Below are positions 1 through 7,024 of a DNA stretch of 64,000 nt, piece by piece. Each line of letters opens with the position of its first letter. Position 1 is the stretch's first letter. The translations under genes were made by a program, and so were the position numbers. This DNA is from Thermococcus peptonophilus (lineage in GTDB: Archaea > Methanobacteriota_B > Thermococci > Thermococcales > Thermococcaceae). A model generated the notes under the pieces. That model saw only the letters and a program-made list of their open reading frames with translations. It was not told the origin of the DNA and did no database searches. The DNA lies in assembly GCF_001592435.1 (NCBI RefSeq), contig NZ_CP014750.1, forward strand, positions 620,001 through 684,000. The letters are read 5' to 3'.

Positions 1-443
1 CCATTGACGTCGATGAGGACAGGGAAGCGGCTATGGCATCAATAACCGGGAAGCTGGCGTCGTTTAATCCAAGAAAAGCCGGGGAGTTTTACCTGGTCGG
101 GAACACGTTCATCGTGCCACTCATAATAGGCCTCCCCTTTGAGGACGAGCTTATTGACTGGAAGAAGCCGACGGTTGAGGATTTGATGCTTCACCTCATA
201 AGCGCGGAGGGCCTTCTTGAGAAGCTCCGGCCTGCCCTTAGGGCTTTCGAGGAGAGCCTCGGCAGGAAACTCAAGCCAAAGGATGTCATGTATCTGGCCC
301 TCTCCGCTTACGGGCACTGGGGCAACCTTGAGGGCTTTTACGAGCTCTTCGTGATGCGCTCCCGCCACAGAAACATCAAGGACGTGCTCAGGAGGGCAGG
401 GCTCATGGAGGGCCTGCGCTTTCTCGCCTTTGCCGAGCGCTGA
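1..443 (+). CDS. Uncharacterised protein, 3' part only
   Basis: The frame is open from base 3 to the TGA at 441-443, so this is the end of a gene that starts before the window. The ATG at 33 has no ribosome binding site and is preceded by in-frame codons reading IDVDEDREAA, so it is probably internal. About 146 residues are visible: a hydrophobic stretch (residues 25-35 after that ATG), then a mostly helical, Lys/Arg/Glu-rich part ending LRFLAFAER. I do not recognise the family and see no catalytic motif. It ends 39 bases before the next gene on the same strand. Codon use is normal for the window. Confidence 0.7.
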   Translation, partial: IDVDEDREAAMASITGKLASFNPRKAGEFYLVGNTFIVPLIIGLPFEDELIDWKKPTVEDLMLHLISAEGLLEKLRPALRAFEESLGRKLKPKDVMYLALSAYGHWGNLEGFYELFVMRSRHRNIKDVLRRAGLMEGLRFLAFAER

Positions 444-482
444 GTTTTTAACTCCCTTTCCCATCTCCAAGTGGTGGTGTTC

Positions 483-1223
483 ATGAAGCTGGTCTCATTT
501 GACGTCTGGAACACACTTCTCGATATGAACGCAATGCTCGACGCTTTCTCCGCCGAGCTCTCAAACCTCATGGGAACGTGCATCGTCGACGTTGTGGAGG
601 CCATAATGCTGACGAGGGCGAGGATAAAGGGAATGAGGGCCCGGGGCGAAGGTGACCCAAAAAGGGCGCTTGAGGAGAGCCAGGAAATGCTCGCGGAAAT
701 TCTTGGCGTGGACATTGAGGTTATAAGGAGGGCCGCGGCGAGGGCCACACTAAACCTCGGTGACCTCGTCCTACCCGGGGCGGAGGGTGCCCTCAAGGAC
801 GCCAAGAGGCGCGGTCTGAAGGTTACTGTGACGGGCAACGTTATGTTCTGGCCTGGTTCCTATACGAGACTGCTCCTCGAGAGGTTCGGCCTCATGAGGT
901 ACATAGACCGGACGTTCTTCGCGGATGAGGTTGGGGCCTTCAAGCCGCTCCCAGAGATGTTTAGAAAGCCTCTGGAGGTCTTCGGCGTTGAGCCGGAAGA
1001 GGCCCTTCACGTCGGCGACACCTATGCGGAGGACTTTGAAGGAGCTCTGAGGGTTGGCATGTGGGGGGCGTGGATAAACCCCGAGGCTAAAGGCGTCAGG
1101 AGAATCTCCGAGAGGGGCTTTGAGATACCCTCAATTGGTGAGCTGCCCGAAGTCCTTGATACGTTAACGGGGGATATGGGAAAAGCTTATAAATCGACTG
1201 GGCAACGCTCACCAGAGGTTTAA
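483..1223 (+). CDS. HAD-superfamily hydrolase
   Basis: About 246 residues of a haloacid-dehalogenase fold phosphatase. Motif I is FDVWNTLLD near residue 5, where the usual DxD second Asp is replaced by Trp-Asn, as in the dehalogenase/REG-2-like branch. Motif II is VTVTGN, motif III is the Lys in FKPLPEMF, and motif IV is GDTYAED. A helical cap lies between motifs I and II. The substrate cannot be told from sequence; small phosphorylated metabolites are usual for the family. ATG at 483 is chosen over the upstream GTGs because GGTGGTG lies just before it. It is separate from the downstream zinc-ribbon/aEF-1beta pair, which has its own ribosome binding site. Confidence 0.85.
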
Positions 1224-1251
1224 AAACCCACCTTTCTTGGAGGTGTTCGCA

Positions 1252-1431
1252 GTGGAGATGAAGTTCGAGGTACCCGTATGCACCTCATGCGGAAAGGAGA
1301 TAACCCCAAGGGAACACGCCACTCACTTCGTTTGCCCGAACTGCGGTGAGGCAATCATATGGCGCTGCGAAAGCTGCAGGGTACTCAGCGTGCCCTACAA
1401 GTGTCCCAAGTGCGGCTGGGAAGGGCCGTGA
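1252..1431 (+). CDS. Small zinc-ribbon protein (HVO_2753 type)
   Basis: A 59-residue protein made of two zinc ribbons. The Cys pairs are CTSC, CPNC, CESC and CPKC, four CxxC knuckles that can bind two zinc ions. Archaeal proteins of this type are conserved directly upstream of elongation factor 1-beta and are annotated as zinc-ribbon RNA-binding proteins; the exact role is not established. The start is GTG at 1252 (next ATG at 1258), six bases after GGAGGTG. The TTG at 1237 would overlap that ribosome binding site. The aEF-1beta gene follows after 18 bases, so the two are probably one transcript, which points to a translation-linked role. Confidence 0.85.
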
Positions 1432-1449
1432 ATTAGGAGGTGAAAGGAA

Positions 1450-1725
1450 ATGTCCGACTACAACCTTGTTGGTGTCATAAAAGTCATGCCGACCGACCCG
1501 GACGTCAACCTCGACGAGCTCGAGGAGAAGCTCAAGGCGGTCATCCCTGAGAAGTACGGCCTTGCCAAGGTCGAGAGGGAGCCGATAGCCTTCGGACTCG
1601 TCGCCCTCAAGTTCTACATCCTCGGAAGGGACGAGGAAGGCTACTCCTTCGACGAAGTTGCAGACATCTTCAGGCAGGTCGAGAACGTCGAGTCGGCTGA
1701 AGTCGAGACCGTTTCGAGGATCTGA
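1450..1725 (+). CDS. ef1b: Elongation factor 1-beta (aEF-1beta)
   Basis: A 91-residue protein matching archaeal aEF-1beta over its full length: N-terminal VGVIKVMPTDPDVNLDELE, a central segment ending IAFGLVALKFYI, and a C-terminal VESAEVETVSRI strand. The factor is the guanine nucleotide exchange factor for aEF-1alpha, swapping GDP for GTP after aminoacyl-tRNA delivery. It is a single alpha/beta exchange domain like the C-terminal domain of eukaryotic eEF1B-beta, with none of the extra eukaryotic regions. The start is ATG at 1450 after AGGAGGTGAAAGGAA. It sits just downstream of the zinc-ribbon gene, the usual archaeal arrangement. Confidence 0.95.
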   Translation: MSDYNLVGVIKVMPTDPDVNLDELEEKLKAVIPEKYGLAKVEREPIAFGLVALKFYILGRDEEGYSFDEVADIFRQVENVESAEVETVSRI

Positions 1726-1747
1726 GGGCTCCGCCCTCTTTTGCTAA

Positions 1748-2221
1748 TTATCTGCACGGAAAGTTCCCGCATTTTCTCTCCCCTGTTAACTCGTAGCTTT
1801 TCCCGTCGAGGCTGTCCATTATTAGTTTTTTTCCGTTTTCCTCGTACACCCAGAAGACCTTGTAGGCAAGCTCTTCTCTCACTATCTCAATCCTTGGCAA
1901 CCACCACGAGATAACTCGCGAGTTTCCCCAGGTTATTGCGCTCTCGAAGGCCTTCATCCTCGCTTCCTCTTCAGTAACGAGAGGCTTCATAACGTTTTTC
2001 TCGTCAACTTCCCATTCCTCAAGGTCTATAAAGTCGTCTCCCCTCTCGGCACCGAGGCGGTAGAGGTCTATGTACGCGTAATAGTCAAAGACCCTGTCCT
2101 TCATGCCCAGCCTCTTGTAGAAGAGCCTGAGGTGGTATATCCTGTAGGGGTAGAGAACGAAGCTTTCAGCGACCTCCGGTTTAAAGATCGGCCTCATAAC
2201 CTTAACTTTGATCCCGTCCAT
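1748..2221 (-). CDS. Uncharacterised Thermococcales protein
   Basis: A 157-residue soluble protein without signal peptide or membrane segment. It is rich in aromatic residues (Trp, Tyr, Phe), with VLYPYRIYHLRLFYKR near residue 22 and ITWGNSRVISWW near residue 96, and ends in CGNFPCR with two Cys. I do not recognise a family or motif. It runs convergently with the aEF-1beta gene (22 bases between stops) and divergently from the proline symporter operon, so the 130 bases to its right hold both promoters. Confidence 0.7.
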   Translation of the reverse strand: MDGIKVKVMRPIFKPEVAESFVLYPYRIYHLRLFYKRLGMKDRVFDYYAYIDLYRLGAERGDDFIDLEEWEVDEKNVMKPLVTEEEARMKAFESAITWGNSRVISWWLPRIEIVREELAYKVFWVYEENGKKLIMDSLDGKSYELTGERKCGNFPCR

Positions 2222-2266
2222 ATTCTAACACCCTTTTGCAAGTCCTGAGATTTCCTTACACCAAAC

Positions 2267-2290
2267 GTTTCAAACGATAGGTTTATAATT
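2267..2290 (+). promoter_or_regulatory. Promoter of the proline-symporter operon with SurR-type motif
   Basis: GTTTCAAACGATAGGTT at 2267-2283 fits GTTn3AACn5GTT, the published consensus of the Thermococcales redox regulator SurR. It abuts the TATA box TTTATAATT (2282-2290), so the expected transcript start is near 2310. A factor bound here would touch the BRE/TATA region. The motif match is seen directly; SurR binding is inference. Confidence 0.55.
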
Positions 2291-2309
2291 TTTTAGCCAT
2301 ACATGTACA

Positions 2310-2330
2310 ATGCTGGTCTCCAACCAGCAT
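2310..2330 (+). promoter_or_regulatory. Perfect inverted repeat at expected transcript start
   Basis: ATGCTGGT at 2310-2317 and ACCAGCAT at 2323-2330 form an 8-bp inverted repeat with a 5-base spacer. It begins about where the TATA box at 2282 would place the transcript start and ends 22 bases before the start codon. It could be a DNA operator or an mRNA hairpin ahead of the ribosome binding site. No known regulator is assigned. Confidence 0.4.
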
Positions 2331-2351
2331 ATGCATTCAGAGGTGATGAAT

Positions 2352-2531
2352 ATGGGGCTGGGCGCCGAAGGCTGGGCATTGCTTCTGGTTCCAACGATTT
2401 TGGGTTTTTTGGTGATGGTTCTTTACGGCTACTGGGACAAAATAACTGGCAAGGAGTACTACGTCGACGCGGACATTCTGGCATACGACGAGGATCTCAT
2501 TGAAGAGCTAAAGAAGGAGGGTAAGGCATGA
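2352..2531 (+). CDS. Small membrane protein paired with the Na+/proline symporter
   Basis: A 59-residue protein with one membrane helix (about residues 7-25, LLLVPTILGFLVMVLYGYW) followed by an acidic cytoplasmic tail (VDADILAYDEDLIEELKKEG). ATG at 2352 is five bases after AGGTGATG; the ATG at 2346 sits inside that ribosome binding site. The stop overlaps the start of the symporter by four bases, so the two are translationally coupled. Small helper proteins occur next to some sodium/solute symporters. By position I infer a stabilising or regulatory role, but no family is recognised. Confidence 0.75.
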   Translation: MGLGAEGWALLLVPTILGFLVMVLYGYWDKITGKEYYVDADILAYDEDLIEELKKEGKA

Positions 2532-4144
2532 ACGGGCAGATACTAATAGGCTTCCTGTTCTATCTGGCCCTCCTCGCTTACATAGGCTGGTGGGCCAACA
2601 GGTACACCAAAACAGAAGACCAGTACTTCGTTGGCGGTAGGAAGGTCCACGTTTTGGCGGCCACCCTCTCGGACAAGGCAAGCGACTTCTCCGGCTGGCT
2701 GATGCTTGGATATCCCGGAAGCGCGTTTAAGGCAGGCCTTGGAGCCTTCTGGGCGGGAATAGGCTGTCTCTTCGGTACTCTCGCTGACTACGTTCTTATC
2801 GGTCCGAGGCTCAGAATCTACGCAGGTAAATTTAGAGCAATAACCGTCCCGGACTACCTGGAGGCCAGGCTCAAGGACACCACCAAGCTCATAAGAATAC
2901 TCAGCGCGCTGATCATCATAGTCTTCATGACCGCTTACGTTGCCGCCCAGTTCGCGGCCGGCGGAAAGACCTTCGCCGAGGGCTTCGGTATAAGCGACAA
3001 CGCGGGTATAATCCTGACGGTCATAATCATGACGGCCTACGTTATCACCGGCGGCTTCTTCGCTGTTGTCTGGACAGACGTTGTGCAGGCCCTCTTCATG
3101 CTTCTGACCCTCATCGTGGTCCCGTTCCTCGCCTTAGCTAAGATAGGCGGCCTCGACAAGGCGACCCAGGTAATAGCCTCCGCAGACCCCAACAAGCTCC
3201 ACCCCTTCGGCGGCGCAACCGGCTGGGCCGCGATAATCTTTGCCATAGGCTATGCCTCCTGGATAGTCGGCTACCTCGGCCAGCCGCACATAGTCACCCG
3301 TTACATGAGCGTTGAGGACCCGAGGAAGCTCAGGAGGCCGGGTATCTTCATCAGCGGCATCTGGACAACCATAGTCCTCTGGGGAGCCTTCTTCGCCGGA
3401 TTCCTTGGCTTCGCAATGTATCAAGCAGGAATACTCCAGGTCAGCGACCCGGAGAAGGTTATACCCGCTATGGCTGTTGAGCTCATGCCCGGCTGGATAG
3501 CGGGCTTCGTCATAGCGGGCATAATCTCAGCGGTTATGAGCACCGCAGATTCACAGCTTCTCGTCGCTTCCTCGGCGATAGCGAGGGACTTCTACCACAA
3601 GGTTCTCGGCAAGGAACTCGGCAAGAAGCAGATGGTCAACATCTCCAGGGTCGTTGTTGCCGTCGTTGCACTTGTCGGCCTCTGGTTCGCAATAAGTGGC
3701 CCGAAGGTCATCTACCAGATGGTCGCAACGGCCTGGGGTGGACTCGCTGTCGGCTTCGGCCCGATACTCACGCTGAGCCTCTGGTGGAAGCGCGTCACGA
3801 AAGAAGGAGGAATCGTCGGAATGGCCTACGGTCTCATCAGCGAGGTCATCTTCGAGGCCAAGATATACGGCTGGGCCTTCAACCCGGACGCTCCGGGCTT
3901 CTTCGGCACCCTCGGAAGCTGGTTCAACGGCGTCCCGGTGTTCTTCATTAACTTCTTCATAACACTATTCATCATAATAATCGTCAGCCTCTTCACCAAG
4001 CCGCCCGAGGACATCGTGAGGCTTCACGAGGAGCTCTTCAGGAAAGTACCCATCGAGACAGGAGAGAAAACGGTGATGGAGACCCGGGCTAAGAGCCAGG
4101 CCGAGAACGTCGCGGACTTCCTGATTGAGAAGGGCCTTGCCTGA
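2528..4144 (+). CDS. putP: Sodium/proline symporter, SSS family
   Basis: A 538-residue integral membrane protein of the sodium:solute symporter family, with about 13 predicted helices. Family features include the N-terminal YFVGGRKVH segment, DFSGWLMLGYPG in helix 2 (the Na+/substrate region), and SAVMSTADSQLLVASSA around residue 340, the helix 8 motif that supplies Na+2 ligands. It should bring proline in with Na+. The role is supported by its place directly before the two proline dehydrogenase operons. It overlaps the small membrane protein gene by four bases. The C-terminal 50 residues are hydrophilic. Substrate is inferred from family and context; other SSS substrates are not excluded by sequence. 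Confidence 0.88.
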   Translation: MNGQILIGFLFYLALLAYIGWWANRYTKTEDQYFVGGRKVHVLAATLSDKASDFSGWLMLGYPGSAFKAGLGAFWAGIGCLFGTLADYVLIGPRLRIYAGKFRAITVPDYLEARLKDTTKLIRILSALIIIVFMTAYVAAQFAAGGKTFAEGFGISDNAGIILTVIIMTAYVITGGFFAVVWTDVVQALFMLLTLIVVPFLALAKIGGLDKATQVIASADPNKLHPFGGATGWAAIIFAIGYASWIVGYLGQPHIVTRYMSVEDPRKLRRPGIFISGIWTTIVLWGAFFAGFLGFAMYQAGILQVSDPEKVIPAMAVELMPGWIAGFVIAGIISAVMSTADSQLLVASSAIARDFYHKVLGKELGKKQMVNISRVVVAVVALVGLWFAISGPKVIYQMVATAWGGLAVGFGPILTLSLWWKRVTKEGGIVGMAYGLISEVIFEAKIYGWAFNPDAPGFFGTLGSWFNGVPVFFINFFITLFIIIIVSLFTKPPEDIVRLHEELFRKVPIETGEKTVMETRAKSQAENVADFLIEKGLA

Positions 4145-4148
4145 CTTC

Positions 4149-4163
4149 TCGTCTCTTTTTAAC
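4149..4163 (+). terminator. T-rich stretch after putP
   Basis: CTCGTCTCTTTTTAA follows the putP stop codon. Thermococcales transcription commonly ends at T-runs without a hairpin, so this may terminate the symporter transcript before the PDH1 promoter 20 bases further on. Only base composition supports it. Confidence 0.35.
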
Positions 4164-4168
4164 TTTCG

Positions 4169-4192
4169 GTTCACAACCTTAGGGTTTATAAG
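4169..4192 (+). promoter_or_regulatory. Promoter of the PDH1 operon
   Basis: TATA box GTTTATAAG at 4184-4192, predicting a transcript start near 4213, 26 bases before the ATG. A GTTCACAAC half-site (GTTn3AAC) at 4169-4177 lies just upstream; the third GTT of the SurR consensus is off by one base in spacing. The 5' leader contains CCGC and GCGG flanking ATGTACA, a heptamer also present in the putP leader. Confidence 0.5.
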
Positions 4193-4238
4193 CATCGGTG
4201 TCCATCTTTATCCGCATGTACAGAAGCGGGGTGGAAGC

Positions 4239-5717
4239 ATGAGACCGCTCGATTTGACAGAAAAAGACCCTTCTAAGAAAATCACGATCTACCTTGACGG
4301 AAAGCCCTACGAGGCCTATGAGGGCGAAAAGTTTCCGGTGGCAATGCTTGCCAATGGGGTTTACTGGCTCACGACGAGCACAGAAGGAAGGCATAGGGGG
4401 GCCTTCACCTTCGGCCCCGTTCCCGTTACCGTGAACGGGATCAAAAACGTCAACGGGAGGAAGCTCAAGCTCAAGGACGGCATGAGGATTGAGAGGCAGC
4501 GCTACGATGAGTTTCAGGAGCAGGTTGAAATAGACGACGGGAAGCCCGTTCTCCGCTACGTCGTGGACGTTGCAGTCATCGGAGCCGGCCCTGCAGGGCT
4601 CGGCGTCGTTGAGGAAATCGGCGGAAAGCTCACCGTTGCCCTCATCGAGGAGAAGGGCTGGCTTGGCGGCGACATGTGGCTCAAGGGAGTTGAGCAGGAG
4701 GAGTTTGGAAACCCGAGGGAAGCGATAGAAAGGCTCACTAACTTCCCTGAGAACGTCAGGGTTTTCCTCAAGACGGCAGCACTGGGCATCTATGACAAGG
4801 GCGAATACCTTCTCGTCCCAGCCGTTAGGAACGACCAGCTCATAGAGTTCATGGCAAAGCGCGTTGTCCTTGCAACGGGAGCGGTTGACAGCATAATGCT
4901 CTTCGAGAACAACGACTGGCCTGGCGTTTTCAGAAGGGCGGATGCGCTGGAAGTAATCAACGTCTGGGGAGTCGCTCCCGGAAGGAAGGTCGCCGTCACG
5001 GGGGCTTTCCCAGAGGAGATTACAGCCGAATTGGAGCGCTGGGGCATTGAGTACATCGTTGTCCCCAACGTCAGGCGCGTCGAGGGCGAAGACAGAGTTG
5101 AGCGCGTCATAGACGAGAACGGCAACGTCTACGAGGTTGATGCACTGATAATGGCCAATGGAAGGATTCCTGACATCAACCCGATCACCCAGGCCGGAGG
5201 AAAGCTCCGCTTCAAGCGCGGCTACTACATGCCGGTTCTCGACGACGAGCACAGGATAAGGGACGGGATATACGTAGCAGGAAGCGCGGTCAGCATAAAG
5301 CCGCACTACGCGAACTACCTCGAAGGAAAGCTCGTTGGGGCGTACCTCCTGAGGGAGTTCGGCCACGAGAGCGAGCCCTGTATCTACGAGGAGAGGCTGA
5401 AGGAGTACGAGCCGATAGCGAGGCCGGTTCCGAAGCTCCCGCTCGATAACTTCAACGGCGAGGACGTCCAGATATGCGGCTGTGGTGTCACCCTCGGGAA
5501 GGTTGACGACGTCGTCAGGAGCGGCATAACAGATCTGCAGATCATCAAGAGGCTCACTCACCTGGCCATGGGCTTCTGTCAGGGACGCTTCTGCCTCTTC
5601 AACGGCGCTCTGCTGGTCTCTCAGAGGAGCGGAATGGGAATGGACAGGCTCGACATACCGGTCGCGAGGCCGCCCATAAAGAACGTCAAGATGAAGGTTG
5701 TCGCGGGGAGGGAGTGA
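4239..5717 (+). CDS. Dye-linked L-proline dehydrogenase 1, alpha subunit
   Basis: A 492-residue flavoprotein. An N-terminal ferredoxin-like region (1-100, ITIYLDGKPYEAYEGE) is followed by an FAD-binding Rossmann domain ([12 protein letters not shown] near residue 110), a second nucleotide-binding region (KVAVTGAFP near 248), and a C-terminal BFD-type domain with CGC (about 410) and CQGRFC (about 447). It pairs with the beta subunit to oxidise proline to pyrroline-5-carboxylate; Pyrococcus PDH1 is an alpha4-beta4 complex with FAD, FMN and ATP. Unlike the PDH2 alpha subunit, its ferredoxin-like domain has lost every cluster Cys. The first nucleotide motif is intact, while the second glycine-rich loop is altered (GAFPEE). 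ATG at 4239 follows GGGGTGGAAGC. It is three bases from the beta gene. Confidence 0.85.
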   Translation: MRPLDLTEKDPSKKITIYLDGKPYEAYEGEKFPVAMLANGVYWLTTSTEGRHRGAFTFGPVPVTVNGIKNVNGRKLKLKDGMRIERQRYDEFQEQVEIDDGKPVLRYVVDVAVIGAGPAGLGVVEEIGGKLTVALIEEKGWLGGDMWLKGVEQEEFGNPREAIERLTNFPENVRVFLKTAALGIYDKGEYLLVPAVRNDQLIEFMAKRVVLATGAVDSIMLFENNDWPGVFRRADALEVINVWGVAPGRKVAVTGAFPEEITAELERWGIEYIVVPNVRRVEGEDRVERVIDENGNVYEVDALIMANGRIPDINPITQAGGKLRFKRGYYMPVLDDEHRIRDGIYVAGSAVSIKPHYANYLEGKLVGAYLLREFGHESEPCIYEERLKEYEPIARPVPKLPLDNFNGEDVQICGCGVTLGKVDDVVRSGITDLQIIKRLTHLAMGFCQGRFCLFNGALLVSQRSGMGMDRLDIPVARPPIKNVKMKVVAGRE

Positions 5718-5719
5718 AG

Positions 5720-6880
5720 ATGCCGACGAGGGAGCTTCCCAAGAAGAGTGAGATAACGATAATAGGCGGTGGAATAGTCGGCGTCACCATCGCCCACGAA
5801 TTAGCCAAGCGCGGTGAGGAAGTTACGGTGATAGAGAAGCGCTTCATCGGTTCAGGCTCCACCTTCCGCTGTGGAACGGGGATAAGGCAGCAGTTCAACG
5901 ACGAAGCGAACGTCCAAGTCATGAAGCGCTCCGTCGAGCTCTGGAAGAAGTACAGCGAAGAATACGGCTTCCCGTTCCAGCAGACGGGCTACCTCTTCCT
6001 CCTCTACGACGACGATGAAGTCGAGACCTTCAAGAGGAACATAGCGATACAGAACAAGTTCGGCGTCCCAACAAGGCTCATAACTCCTGAGGAAGCGAAG
6101 GAGATAGTTCCTCTCCTCGACATAAGCGAGGTTGTCGCCGCTTCCTGGAACCCGACCGACGGAAAGGCCAGCCCGTTCCACTCGACGGCGAAGTTCGCCC
6201 TCCACGCCGAAGAGTTCGGGGCAAAGCTCGTTGAATACACCGAGGTCAAGGACTTCATAATCGAGAACGGTGAGATAAAAGGGCTAAAGACGAGCAGGGG
6301 GACGATAAAGACGGGAATAGTGGTCAATGCCACCAACGCCTGGGCCAAGCTCACCAACGCGATGGCGGGTATAAGGACGAAGATACCCATAGAACCCTAC
6401 AAGCACCAGGCGGTTATAACCCAGCCCATAAAGAAGGGCTCTGTTAAGCCGATGGTCATCTCGTTCAGGTACGGACATGCTTACCTCACCCAGACGGCAC
6501 ACGGCGGGATAATAGGCGGTGTCGGCTACGAGGAAGGCCCGACCTACGACCTCAACCCGACCTACGAGTTCCTCCGCGAGGTGAGCTACTACTTCACCAA
6601 GATAATTCCCGCCCTAAGGGAACTCCTCATCCTGAGGACTTGGGCCGGTTATTACGCCAAGACACCCGACAGCAACCCGGCGATAGGCAAAATCGAGGAG
6701 CTGAGCGACTACTACATAGCGGCTGGCTTCAGTGGGCACGGATTCATGATGGCTCCGGCTGTGGCGGAGATGGTAGCTGATCTCATTACAAAGGGCAGGA
6801 CAGATTTGCCGGCCTGGTGGTACGACCCGTACCGCTTCGAGAGGGGAGAGCTAAGGGGCAAGGCCCTGCAGATGGGCTGA
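5720..6880 (+). CDS. Dye-linked L-proline dehydrogenase 1, beta subunit
   Basis: A 386-residue FAD protein of the D-amino-acid oxidase/glycine oxidase fold. The N-terminal dinucleotide fold reads ITIIGGGIVGVTIAHELAKRG and the C-terminal FAD loop is YYIAAGFSGHGFMMAPAVAE. In the characterised Pyrococcus enzyme this subunit holds FAD and carries the proline dehydrogenase active site; electrons pass to the alpha subunit. ATG at 5720 follows GGGAGGGAGTGAAG and lies three bases after the alpha stop, so the two form a two-gene operon. It closely resembles the PDH2 beta subunit at 9266 (shared STFRCGTGIRQQF and ending YRFERGELRGKALQMG), so the two operons look like old duplicates. Confidence 0.88.
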   Translation: MPTRELPKKSEITIIGGGIVGVTIAHELAKRGEEVTVIEKRFIGSGSTFRCGTGIRQQFNDEANVQVMKRSVELWKKYSEEYGFPFQQTGYLFLLYDDDEVETFKRNIAIQNKFGVPTRLITPEEAKEIVPLLDISEVVAASWNPTDGKASPFHSTAKFALHAEEFGAKLVEYTEVKDFIIENGEIKGLKTSRGTIKTGIVVNATNAWAKLTNAMAGIRTKIPIEPYKHQAVITQPIKKGSVKPMVISFRYGHAYLTQTAHGGIIGGVGYEEGPTYDLNPTYEFLREVSYYFTKIIPALRELLILRTWAGYYAKTPDSNPAIGKIEELSDYYIAAGFSGHGFMMAPAVAEMVADLITKGRTDLPAWWYDPYRFERGELRGKALQMG

Positions 6881-7024
6881 TTTCCATTTTCAGTTCTCTT
6901 TTTCACCTCCAACGGCAAATCTCAGTTATAACATCTACCTCTTCTCAGTAAACCAAAGGTGGAAAACCTTTTTATGAAAAAATCCTCATAAACAGCTTCC
7001 CTCAACACACATTGGTGAGAGCTC
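6881..7024 (+). promoter_or_regulatory. PDH1-PDH2 intergenic region: T-rich end and PDH2 promoter
   Basis: The PDH1 stop is followed by T-rich sequence (to about 6905) that may end the transcript. A likely TATA box CTTTTTATGAAA lies at 6968-6979, with transcript start expected near 7000 and leader about 25 bases. TTATGA and TCATAA (6973-6992) form a 6-bp inverted repeat beside the box. The ribosome binding site TTGGTGAGAGC precedes ATG 7025. No GTTn3AAC motif is seen here, unlike the putP and PDH1 promoters. Confidence 0.45.

Noticed and set aside
4179-5561. Long antisense frame (460 codons) over the PDH1 alpha gene
   Set aside because: The opposite strand codes for a recognisable flavoprotein with normal start; the antisense translation has no motif and arises from codon bias.
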